Assembly: GCA_025459175.1 (NCBI GenBank) | Contig: JALORC010000024.1 | Location: 1 to 62,795 of the forward strand | DNA length: 62,795 nt | Origin: Planctomycetota bacterium | GTDB taxonomy: Bacteria; Planctomycetota; UBA1135; UBA2386 | Direction: 5' to 3' | In this document: in pieces, positions 25,070-33,009 of the stretch | How positions within the stretch are numbered: the first letter of the stretch is position 1 | Layout: each line of letters opens with the position of its first letter | The notes under the pieces: model-generated | Told to the model about the DNA's origin: nothing | Databases searched by the model: none | The model's input: the letters and a program-made list of their open reading frames with translations, nothing else | Translations under genes and position numbers: made by a program

Positions 25070-26788
25070 TCAGTAGTCCCAGCGCAGGGCCTGGGACATC
25101 CCCCCGGGGAAGGTCGCCGTGTCACCCAGGACCCACCATTGGGCGGACACGGTCCAGGCACCTTGCACCGCGGTGGTGACGGGGATCGGCAGGTCCAGCT
25201 GCGTGTGACCAGCCGCGGTCCCCACCGTTCCGGCCACTGCCGTGCAGGCGATCTCGACCGCCGTACGCAGCTGGCAGCCCGGCAAGCCGATCGCGTCCAG
25301 CGGCAACGGCAGCGGCACACCGTAGAACTGCGTCGTCGACAGCCCGAGCAGAAGCAGGGCGGTGCTGTTCGGGGAGGCATTGGACAGATGGATGCGCACC
25401 CCTTGCGCGCCGAGCGACGCCATGCCGATGTTCGGCGGCCGGGTCAGGTTGCCGGCACACGCGGGTCCGATCGTGGCCGCTGTGCGGGGCAGGCCGTGGT
25501 AGGCGACCAGCGCGCCGTAAGAGTGCGCACAAGTCGGAGTCGAGCCTGAGCCGAACAACGCATCATTGTTGGGCACAACTACCGTACCGATTCGCTCCCC
25601 GGCGCGCGGCCGCAGCAGAATTGCCCATCCCGCCGCCAGGGTGCCACTCCAACCGGCCTGGGGAGTCCCCGGCGCCGACTGACCATTGATCTCGTGGATC
25701 AGGGAGCCGTCGCGGCCGGAGTATGTGTAGACGGTGCCACCCGGCATGCCGCCGCCACTACCGCCCACCCACGGATCGCTGATCAACATGTCGCCGAGCC
25801 CGTCCCCGTCGAGGTCCACGCCCCGACTCGACATGCTGCTGGACCAAGTCACGAAGCTGGCGCTCTTCGTCCACTGACGCAGGACTGCACCGGTCCGGCT
25901 GGAAAACACGCGCACCACACCACGACTCACAGCCGGCGTGCCACCGTTGCCGACGGCGAAGTCGACGTAACCATCACCGTCAAGGTCACCGCAGTCCGTG
26001 ATATAGAACCCGAGAATATCACCGGGCAGCTCGCCATAACATATACGTAAATACTGTCCGGTCGCTCCCGACACCACCACGGCTCCGCCTCGCCCGCTGG
26101 GATCGCTCGCTCCCATGGCGAAGTCGTCACGCCCGTCATCATCGACATCACCCAGCTTGACCAAGCTCAGGCCGATGCCGAGAGGAGGAAATGAGGGACC
26201 CGGCGCAAGGCCTTGCAAGGTGTAGAGAAGAGCGCCGCCGTGACTGTAGGCACGCAACTCACTCGTCTGATACGATGCAGCCAAGAAGTCCCTGTTGCCG
26301 TCTCCATTGAGATCCAAATCGCCAAGAACTGCAGTCAAACCCCATCCTCCGGTAGCCCCACCGGGAAAGGTCCAGAGCACCGTATCAGCCAGGCCATCTC
26401 GGACCTCACCGATCACTCCGACAAGGTCGCGCCTGATGGCAATATAGTCTGGCACCGAATCACCATTCACGAATCCCGCACTGGAGAATGGCCCAAAGCA
26501 GGCACCCAAAGCAGCTGGAGCAACAACCTCGCGGAGAAGGGAACCGTTAGACCCCGACAGAAACCACAAGACCGACTTCTGGCAAGGGTTGGAACACGGC
26601 GCATCCAAACCGCACAGGATGTCCTCGATTCCATCTTGATCAACATCCCCCGCACTGCACATGTCCCATGCATACAGCCGGCGACCGGGGAAGCCAGTGG
26701 TGATCCATGCCACGGTCTGGCCCAGCAGCTGCTCGACACCGCACAGCGCCGCGACCAACAAGGTCAGGCCAACCCGAAGAGTGCTCAT
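25070..26788 (-). CDS. Secreted FG-GAP/integrin-like repeat protein
   Basis: A 572-residue product starting MSTLRVGLTLLVAALCGVEQ (signal peptide). The start at 26788 overlaps the stop of the galactose-oxidase-like gene (ATGA). FG-GAP-type blades with calcium-binding D-x-D-x-D/N-G loops recur: DVDQDGIEDIL, DLNGDGNRDFL, DVDDDGRDDFA, DLDGDGYVDFA and DLDGDGLGDML, predicting an alpha-integrin-like propeller. The C-terminal ~130 residues (IGPACAGNLTRPP, DAIGLPGCQLR, DLPIPVTTAVQGAWTVSAQW) are the same Cys-containing domain as in the Kelch pair. The 5' part of the gene (about 25.95-26.66 kb) uses more A/T-ending and rare codons than neighbours, hinting at a different history. Confidence 0.8.
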   Translation of the reverse strand: MSTLRVGLTLLVAALCGVEQLLGQTVAWITTGFPGRRLYAWDMCSAGDVDQDGIEDILCGLDAPCSNPCQKSVLWFLSGSNGSLLREVVAPAALGACFGPFSSAGFVNGDSVPDYIAIRRDLVGVIGEVRDGLADTVLWTFPGGATGGWGLTAVLGDLDLNGDGNRDFLAASYQTSELRAYSHGGALLYTLQGLAPGPSFPPLGIGLSLVKLGDVDDDGRDDFAMGASDPSGRGGAVVVSGATGQYLRICYGELPGDILGFYITDCGDLDGDGYVDFAVGNGGTPAVSRGVVRVFSSRTGAVLRQWTKSASFVTWSSSMSSRGVDLDGDGLGDMLISDPWVGGSGGGMPGGTVYTYSGRDGSLIHEINGQSAPGTPQAGWSGTLAAGWAILLRPRAGERIGTVVVPNNDALFGSGSTPTCAHSYGALVAYHGLPRTAATIGPACAGNLTRPPNIGMASLGAQGVRIHLSNASPNSTALLLLGLSTTQFYGVPLPLPLDAIGLPGCQLRTAVEIACTAVAGTVGTAAGHTQLDLPIPVTTAVQGAWTVSAQWWVLGDTATFPGGMSQALRWDY

Positions 26789-28716
26789 AGCAGCCGCACC
26801 CATTTGGCCTCGGAGTACGCCCCGGACGAGCTGACCAGGAACAGCATGTAGTAGCCCGGCAGGGCGACGATGGAACGCGGTGCCGTGCCGACCCAGCTAG
26901 CCGGCGTCTGATTGGGCAGCTGCACCTGCACGACCCCGGCGGAAGCACCGACGATCGGGATCTCGACGTAGCGCTGGTCCATGTCGGTGTTGTGCGTCGT
27001 GCTGCATGGCCGCATCAGCACCACACGCGCAACCGTCGCCCCGCCGCCCGACAACCCGGCGAAGGGGATCGAGTAAGGCACGCCGAAGTTCATCGTCAAG
27101 GCACCCGGCCCCGACCATGCGCCGGCGAACGTCGGCCGTGGATGGCCGACCGTCAGATTGCGGGGCACGTAGACCTCCCAGTCGGCGCGACGCAGCGGAT
27201 TGGTGCCGATCACGGTGCGGATGTCGCCACCTCCCGAGACCATGTTGCCGGACGGCAGCAGCGCTGCCGTGCTGTGGTACATCCGTGTACCCACCTGGCT
27301 GGCATCGCGGCGCCAGCCGGACGCACGATCCCACACCTCGGTTGTGGTCTGAGGCTGGGCGTTGCTCGAGTTCTCGAAATAGTAGGCTGCCGATCCACCG
27401 ATCAGCACGATGTCGCCGCTCGGTGCCAGCACTGCATTGGCGAGCATCCGCGGTCCGCCGGCGAGATTCTGGGGCGGCTGCCACACCGACTGCGGCTGGC
27501 CAGCCGGAGGAGTGGTCATTGCGGCGTCGATGCGGATCGAGTTGCCGGACACGCTGGAGGGCGTGGCGGGGGGACCACTCGACGCGGCGCGGCCACCGCC
27601 GATGAACATCACCTGGTCCTCGAGGCCGATCAGGTTGCCGACGTTGGGCACCAGCACGCTCGGAGCGCCGACTCGAATGGGGCCAGACGTCAGGAAAGGC
27701 GCCCAGGCGCCGGACTGCGGCGTGCCCCAGACACCGCCGGCCAGCAGCAGAGGATCCGTGTCGATCGAAGTCGTGTAGCCGAGGATGCCGGTCGAAAACG
27801 TCCGGTTGTTCGACAAAAGATGCAGCGGTGGATACGCCCCGATCTCGATCTGAAAGACCCAGCCAGCCGGAGTGCGGCCTCTCGGTCCATCGAACACCTT
27901 GGGTTGCGGCGGAGAGGCTCCGTCCGTAACCCAGTTCATCGTGTTCAAGTCGAACAACTCGTAGGTGTCGCGCGCCCGGTCACTCGCTTGGGGGAGCGCC
28001 GTGTCTTCCTGGCCACCCGACACCATGACGTAGCGCGGCGAAACCAAGGTGACGGTCGGATACCAGCGAGGGATCCGCATTGGCAGTGTAGGAGTGTTGT
28101 CCAGTGCCAGGTGCGTCCATCCATAGTTCGGCCCCACATCCGCAAACGCCGGATCCCAGATCCCGACATACCGGCTGCCGAGATACCCAGGCAGTGGCAA
28201 ACCCGCGGGATTGAGGCCCTGCACTGGCAGCAACGGACTGAATGGATACTGCGCATTGCCCCCGGCGATGAACAACCGACCATTTGGAAGCCAACAGTGC
28301 CCAGAACAGAACAAGTCGCCATAGAAAAGACCTCCGGGCCCCAACGGAATCTGCACGAATCGATTCTTGAAGCTGGAAGGTACTTCCGGATTGCCGACGG
28401 TGTACCGCTGGTACCAAGGCACCCCTGGCGACGGCATTCTCGACTCGCTGTCCCAAGCAATGACGACGTTGGACGTGACCGCATTGTTCGGGTTGGGAAT
28501 GACGGCCAAGTTCACGGCGCTGAATGATGCTGGCCAGATCTCACCGGCGGGAATCCCCTGCGGGAACGCCCCGGGTAGGTCAGGGTGGTTGTAGGGCGGC
28601 AGCCACTGGCCAGTGATCGGCAGCTCGCCGAACTGGCACCGAGTGTCATCAGCGAGCATGCCCGCTAAGGCGAGCAGCGAGCAGCGAGCAGCGAGCAGCG
28701 AACGACGCATGGACAT
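26785..28716 (-). CDS. Secreted galactose-oxidase-like (DUF1929) Kelch protein
   Basis: A 643-residue product. ATG 28716 is preceded by AAGGAG with seven-base spacing. The signal peptide is built from a repeat-encoded stretch (MSMRRSLLAARCSLLALAGM). The seven-blade Kelch region contains HCWLPNGRLFIAGGNAQYP, RWYPTVTLVSPRYVMVSGGQ, LEDQVMFIGGGRA and MYHSTAALLPSGNMVSGGGD. The C-terminal DUF1929 Ig-like domain contains VVLMRPCSTTHNTDMDQRYV. This order matches galactose/glyoxal oxidases, whose copper ligands include a Tyr and His in the Y-H-S and T-H-x-x-D/N segments, both present. It may oxidise an alcohol or aldehyde outside the cell to give hydrogen peroxide. It is coupled by ATGA to the FG-GAP gene. 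Confidence 0.82.
   Translation of the reverse strand: MSMRRSLLAARCSLLALAGMLADDTRCQFGELPITGQWLPPYNHPDLPGAFPQGIPAGEIWPASFSAVNLAVIPNPNNAVTSNVVIAWDSESRMPSPGVPWYQRYTVGNPEVPSSFKNRFVQIPLGPGGLFYGDLFCSGHCWLPNGRLFIAGGNAQYPFSPLLPVQGLNPAGLPLPGYLGSRYVGIWDPAFADVGPNYGWTHLALDNTPTLPMRIPRWYPTVTLVSPRYVMVSGGQEDTALPQASDRARDTYELFDLNTMNWVTDGASPPQPKVFDGPRGRTPAGWVFQIEIGAYPPLHLLSNNRTFSTGILGYTTSIDTDPLLLAGGVWGTPQSGAWAPFLTSGPIRVGAPSVLVPNVGNLIGLEDQVMFIGGGRAASSGPPATPSSVSGNSIRIDAAMTTPPAGQPQSVWQPPQNLAGGPRMLANAVLAPSGDIVLIGGSAAYYFENSSNAQPQTTTEVWDRASGWRRDASQVGTRMYHSTAALLPSGNMVSGGGDIRTVIGTNPLRRADWEVYVPRNLTVGHPRPTFAGAWSGPGALTMNFGVPYSIPFAGLSGGGATVARVVLMRPCSTTHNTDMDQRYVEIPIVGASAGVVQVQLPNQTPASWVGTAPRSIVALPGYYMLFLVSSSGAYSEAKWVRLL
28670..28701 (-). 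repeat. Heptanucleotide tandem repeat in a signal-peptide coding region
   Basis: Four exact copies of GCGAGCA (28670-28697) plus four further bases lie within codons about 6-16 of the galactose-oxidase-like gene. The unit is not a multiple of three, so gain or loss of one copy would shift the reading frame of the signal peptide. Confidence 0.8.
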
Positions 28717-28885
28717 GGTAAGGCTCCTTGTTCGGCTACCGGGAGGTGCCAGGTTCCCGAGAACAGGCACGACCGACGGCGCAACAATCGGAGCTACGCC
28801 ACAACCGGTCAACCCCCCATCCGGCCGCACGATGGTTCGCGACCTGCCGGCGCTACCGAATGCTCCGAGTCGGCGCCAGACTCCC

Positions 28886-30199
28886 TCACCCCGCGAAACC
28901 CGCGCGCGCCGGCAGCGACAGCAGCGCATCGGCGCCGGCATGGCCGGTGCGCATCGCCGCCGCATCCCACCGCAACCGCTGGCCGCGCGCCCCGCGATAC
29001 GCGACGTTCGCCAGCAGCACCGTCTCGGTCAGCGGCACCGCATACGCGAACGAACACGACGGCTGCGTGCGCGCCAGCATGCAATCGAGCCACTCGCGAT
29101 AGTGACCCGGCGACGGCGCGATCGACTCCGGCGGACGCTGCCAGGCCGCGACACGTTCCTTCGGCCCGAGCACGTGCTTGTTGTAGTCGCTGATCAGCCA
29201 GCCGTCGTCGCCGACGAACAACACACCGTTGCGCCACTCCTGCAGCCCGCGCGCATCGAGCGCGGCGTTCGGCCGATCGTTGCCACCGTGCCAGTGCAGC
29301 GACAGCGCCGGGCGCTGGCCACGCGCCGGGAACGCGTATTCGCAGCGCAACCCGCGCGGTGCGCACTCCGAATGCGGCTCCGGCCCATCGGCCTGCAACG
29401 ATTCCGGCGCGTCGAGCTCGAGCGCCCAGAACGCCAGATCCATGAAGTGACAACCCATGTCCGCCGTGGTGCCACCGCCGAACGCCCAGTAGCGGCGCCA
29501 ACCCGCCGGGTGGAAGCCCTCGGCATACGGCCGCGGCAACGTCGGCCCGAGCCAGTTGTCCCAATCGAGCTGCGCCGGCGGCTCACCGATCGGGGCCGGC
29601 AGCTGGCTCGCCGACCAGTCGGTGCCGTTCACGAACACGATCACGTCGCGCACGGTGCCGACCGCACCACCGCGGATCGCCTCGACGACGCGGCGGTAGT
29701 TGGCGTTGGCGTGGATCTGGATGCCCATCTGCGTCACACAGCCGTTGGCGGTCGCGACCTGCAGCAGCTGCCGCGCCTCGGCGATCGTGCGCGTCAGCGG
29801 CTTCTCGCCGTACAGATCGAGGCCCTGCTGCAGCGCCAGCAGCATCGGCAGATGGTGCGTGTGGTCCGGCGTGCTGACGACCACGCCGTCGAGTTCGCGA
29901 CACGCGACCGGATCGCGCAGGATCGTCCGGAAGTCGGTGCATCGCTGCGCCTGCGGGAACTTCTTCGCCGCCGCGTCGAGATGCTGGCGATCGACGTCAC
30001 AGAGGATCCGGATGTCCTCCTTGGCGACCCCGGCGAGGTTGTCGCCGCCGCGGCCGGCGACGCCGATCACCATCAGGCGCGCCGGCCGCGACGGATCGCG
30101 GGGCGGGCGCCGGGGCCCGGAGCCCTGGCACGACGGCAAGCTGAGCGCACCCGCGGTCGCGGCCGCGGCGGTGAGGAACGAGCGGCGGGACGAGGCCAT
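28886..30199 (-). CDS. Tat-exported Gfo/Idh/MocA family oxidoreductase
   Basis: A 437-residue product. The start at 30199 gives MASSRRSFLTAAAATAGALS, a twin-arginine signal with a possible lipobox ending LPSC, so a Tat-exported lipoprotein is likely. The NAD(P)-binding fold follows (ARLMVIGVAGRGGDNLAGVA, ILCDVDRQHLD, VVVSTPDHTHHLPMLLAL, GLDLYGEKPLTRTIAEAR), then the substrate-binding half with TTADMGCHFMDLAFWAL. EKP is the conserved motif of the family. Planctomycetes carry many such exported homologues, usually inferred to act on sugars or inositols. It is divergent from the PLP enzyme gene with a 384-base gap. Confidence 0.9.
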   Translation of the reverse strand: MASSRRSFLTAAAATAGALSLPSCQGSGPRRPPRDPSRPARLMVIGVAGRGGDNLAGVAKEDIRILCDVDRQHLDAAAKKFPQAQRCTDFRTILRDPVACRELDGVVVSTPDHTHHLPMLLALQQGLDLYGEKPLTRTIAEARQLLQVATANGCVTQMGIQIHANANYRRVVEAIRGGAVGTVRDVIVFVNGTDWSASQLPAPIGEPPAQLDWDNWLGPTLPRPYAEGFHPAGWRRYWAFGGGTTADMGCHFMDLAFWALELDAPESLQADGPEPHSECAPRGLRCEYAFPARGQRPALSLHWHGGNDRPNAALDARGLQEWRNGVLFVGDDGWLISDYNKHVLGPKERVAAWQRPPESIAPSPGHYREWLDCMLARTQPSCSFAYAVPLTETVLLANVAYRGARGQRLRWDAAAMRTGHAGADALLSLPARAGFAG

Positions 30200-30583
30200 C
30201 GGCGCATGATTCGCGTCGATGCATGCAGTTGCCAGCGACTTCGTCGGATCGGTGGGATCGGGCGCGGCCCGCGTCACCGCGTTCGCCAGCCGGATTTCCC
30301 CCGACCCGCGGCGCGAAGTTCTGCTACCGTGCGCGCCTCCCGGTGTCTCTGGTCTCGGCGTCAGCGATGGCGCTGGCAGCGGTCATCCCTTGCATCGCCG
30401 CCGCGGGACAGAGGTTTTCTGGTTACCAGGTGGTGTGTGCCACCCGGGTTTGTGTCGAGTCCCTGGAGGTCGGGGGCACCGGGTCTCTGCTTCGAATGTC
30501 CGCGCCGGACGCTGCTGCGGATCGCCGCCGCTCCGGATCCTGCCGCCGGATCATCGGGCCGCTCTGGTAGTGTCGCCCGCGCT
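30200..30583. other. Divergent intergenic region, no convincing gene
   Basis: The 384 bases between the starts of the oxidoreductase and PLP-enzyme genes. It should contain both promoters, but no clear -10/-35 pair was found. A short inverted repeat GGTGG/CCACC occurs near 30430-30445. Short open frames exist, but their products have no recognisable features and biased Arg/Pro composition. Confidence 0.4.
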
Positions 30584-31588
30584 GTGACCTCCGCCGCCCC
30601 CGCCAACGTCGAGTTCCCGAGCCCGGCCGCGATCCAACAAGCTCGCACCCGCCTCGGCAAGCTGGTCCGCGAGACCCCGTCCTGGCAATGGCAGGGCCAC
30701 CGCATCGACGCACGCAAGCCGCCCGGTTCGACGCTGTGGCTCAAGCTCGAAGTGCTGCAGCACACCGGCTCGTTCAAGGTCCGCGGCGCGCTGCTGGCGA
30801 TGCTGCAGCTCGACGCCGACCAGCGCGCGCGCGGCGTCACCGCCGTCAGCGGCGGCAACCACGCGATGGCGGTCGCGCACGCGGCGCGAGCGCTCGGCAC
30901 GCACGCGAAGGTGGTGATGCCGGCCACCGCCGATCCGGCCCGCATCGCGGCCTGCCGTGAACTCGGCGCCGAGGTGGTGCTCGAGCCCGACATCGCCACC
31001 GCGTTCGCGACCGTGCAGCGCATCGAAGCCGAGGAACGGCGCGCGTTCGTGCATCCGTTCGAGGGCGAGGCGATGGCGCTCGGCAGCGGCACGCTGGCGA
31101 TGGAGCTGCTGCGCCAGACCGGCCAGCTCGATGCGCTGATCGTCGCCATCGGCGGCGGTGGACTCGCCGGCGGGGTCGCGTGCGCAGTCAAGCAGCTGCA
31201 GCCGCGCTGCCGCGTGATCGGCGTCGAGCCGCGGGGCGCCGACTCGATGCACCGCAGCTTCGCCGCCGGCAGCCCGCAGCGTATCGAACGGGTGGCGACG
31301 ATCGCCGACAGCCTCGGCGCGCCGATGGCGATGCCGTACTCGTACGCGCTGTGCCGGCGCTTCGTCGACGAGCTGGTGCTGGTCGGCGACGACGAACTGT
31401 GCCGGGCGATGTGGCTGCTGTTCGCCGATGCCAAGCTGGCGGTCGAACCGGCCGGCGCCGCCAGTGTCGCGGCGATGCTGCAGCTCGGCGATCGTCTGGC
31501 CGGCAAGCGCGTCGGCATGATCCTGTGCGGAGCCAACGTCGACCACGGCAAGTTCGCACACTGCCTGCAGCGCGGCGCCCCGGCCTGA
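30584..31588 (+). CDS. Threonine dehydratase/serine racemase-like PLP enzyme
   Basis: A 334-residue fold-type II PLP enzyme. The Schiff-base Lys is in HTGSFKVRGALLAMLQ, the ring-N/phosphate-side segment is VSGGNHAMAVAHAARALG, and the glycine-rich phosphate loop is VAIGGGGLAGGVACAVKQLQ. There is no C-terminal ACT regulatory domain, so it resembles the catabolic threonine/serine ammonia-lyases and serine racemases rather than biosynthetic IlvA. The start is GTG 30584 (VTSAAPANVEFPSPAAIQQA), the only suitable start before the first helix. It is followed by a hairpin. Confidence 0.87.
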   Translation: MTSAAPANVEFPSPAAIQQARTRLGKLVRETPSWQWQGHRIDARKPPGSTLWLKLEVLQHTGSFKVRGALLAMLQLDADQRARGVTAVSGGNHAMAVAHAARALGTHAKVVMPATADPARIAACRELGAEVVLEPDIATAFATVQRIEAEERRAFVHPFEGEAMALGSGTLAMELLRQTGQLDALIVAIGGGGLAGGVACAVKQLQPRCRVIGVEPRGADSMHRSFAAGSPQRIERVATIADSLGAPMAMPYSYALCRRFVDELVLVGDDELCRAMWLLFADAKLAVEPAGAASVAAMLQLGDRLAGKRVGMILCGANVDHGKFAHCLQRGAPA

Positions 31589-31595
31589 GCCACCG

Positions 31596-31612
31596 CCGGC
31601 GGCGAACGCCGG
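31596..31612 (+). terminator. Hairpin after the PLP-enzyme gene
   Basis: CCGGCG-GCGAA-CGCCGG begins seven bases after the stop codon. The stem has six G/C pairs and no T tract follows, so termination efficiency is uncertain. Confidence 0.4.
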
Positions 31613-31637
31613 GCGCTCGGACCGGCCGATGCCACCG

Positions 31638-31666
31638 ACCGCTGGTGCCCCGGGCCGACCAGCGGT
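31638..31666. repeat. Perfect 9-bp inverted repeat upstream of the GT4 gene
   Basis: ACCGCTGGT (31638-31646) and ACCAGCGGT (31658-31666) flank an 11-base spacer, about 135 bases before the glycosyltransferase start. It could be a dimeric-regulator operator or part of the upstream gene's terminator region. Confidence 0.35.
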
Positions 31667-31800
31667 GCTGCCCGCCATGCCGGCGCGGGACCGGGCCGCG
31701 CACGTGATCGCCGGCGCCCGATCGCTAGGATGCTCGCCCCCAACCCAGGGCACGGTGTGCGACCGGACCGAGCCGGTCCGTACGCTGCTGCCTCGACCCC

Positions 31801-33000
31801 ATGGCCGAGCTGTCGCCAGCGCCAACCCTGCCTGCCCCGGCCTCGCCGCGGCGGCTGCACACGATCTACCCGTTCCCGTGCGCGAGCTACGGCATCGCCA
31901 GCCTCGCCCTCGAACTGTCCGACGCGATCGAACGCAATCCGTCGTTGCAGCAGCGGTTCGAAGTCACGCAATGGATCACCGACGCGGCCCCCGACTGCCG
32001 CCGCAGCAACCAGCGCACCGCCATGTCGCATGCGCTGGCGCGGTTCGCGCTGCGCTTCCGGCGGGGCGAACGCCTGCTCGGTCGCCGCGTCGTGCGCAAG
32101 ATGATCAAGGCGTGCCGCCCCGGGGATCTGGCGCTGGTGTATCCGGGACTGACTCCTGACGAGAGCGACGCGCTGCGTGCGACCGGCGCGCGCCTGGTGC
32201 ACGACCCGGTCAACACCGCGTTCCCGAGCTACTGGCAGGCGATGCGCGCCGCCTATGCCGCGGCCGGGATGGCACCGCCGAGCGAAGCACTGCAGCAGCG
32301 CACGATCGACGAAGAGCACCGCCGGATCCAACCCGGCGACCTCGCCTTCGTCTGCAGCCCGCAGGTGATGGCGAGTTACGTGCAGTTCGGTTTGCAGCGG
32401 AGCCACATGGTGCCGACCACCAACGGCTGGAACCCGGAGCGCTTCCGGCCGGTCAGGCAGCCGCGCCGCCAGCTGACGTTCCTGTTCGTCGGCAGCGGCT
32501 GCGTGCGCAAGGGGCTGCCGATGCTGCTGCGGGCGTGGGCGCGGGCCGGGATCGACGGACGCCTGCGCCTCGTCGGCGACGTCGATGCCGAGGTCGCGAC
32601 CCACTGCAGCGACCTGCTGCGCCTGCCCACCGTCGACGTGTTGCCGTTCACGAAGGACCTGGCCTCGGTCTACGCCGAGGCCTCGGTGTTCGTGTTGCCG
32701 AGCTTCGAGGAAGGCAGCCCGTTGGTCAGCTACCTGGCGCTGGCGGCGGGCCTGCCGAGCCTGCTGAGTCCGGCCGCGGCCGGCTGGGTGGTCCGCGACG
32801 GCATCGAAGGTGACTACGTGGACCCCGCCGACCTCGAGACGCTGGTGACGAAGCTGCAGCGACTGGCCACCGATCGTCAACGACGCGAGACCATGGGCGC
32901 GGCCGCGGCGGCGCGGGCCCAGGAATACACGTGGGACCAGGTCGCGGCGGCGCGCTTCGAGGCGCTCGATCGCCTGCTCACGCAGCTGCCGACCGCGTGA
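31801..33000 (+). CDS. GT4-family glycosyltransferase
   Basis: A 399-residue GT-B fold enzyme. The N-terminal half contains YPFPCASYGIASLALELSDA; the nucleotide-sugar-binding half contains LTFLFVGSGCVRKGLPMLLR, RLRLVGDVDAE, VDVLPFTKDLASVYAEASVF and the donor-binding FEEGSPLVSYLALAAGLPSL, which corresponds to the E-x7-E motif region. It would transfer a sugar from a nucleotide donor to an unknown acceptor, such as a surface polysaccharide, lipid or secondary metabolite. It is convergent with the PKS gene, nine bases apart, so glycosylation of the polyketide is possible but unsupported by operon structure. Confidence 0.85.
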   Translation: MAELSPAPTLPAPASPRRLHTIYPFPCASYGIASLALELSDAIERNPSLQQRFEVTQWITDAAPDCRRSNQRTAMSHALARFALRFRRGERLLGRRVVRKMIKACRPGDLALVYPGLTPDESDALRATGARLVHDPVNTAFPSYWQAMRAAYAAAGMAPPSEALQQRTIDEEHRRIQPGDLAFVCSPQVMASYVQFGLQRSHMVPTTNGWNPERFRPVRQPRRQLTFLFVGSGCVRKGLPMLLRAWARAGIDGRLRLVGDVDAEVATHCSDLLRLPTVDVLPFTKDLASVYAEASVFVLPSFEEGSPLVSYLALAAGLPSLLSPAAAGWVVRDGIEGDYVDPADLETLVTKLQRLATDRQRRETMGAAAAARAQEYTWDQVAAARFEALDRLLTQLPTA

Positions 33001-33009
33001 GCGAGGGCC

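Noticed and set aside
30223..30570. Possible 115-residue gene in the gap before the PLP enzyme
   Set aside because: No family, signal or membrane feature; Arg/Pro-biased and start without a binding site. Treated as intergenic.
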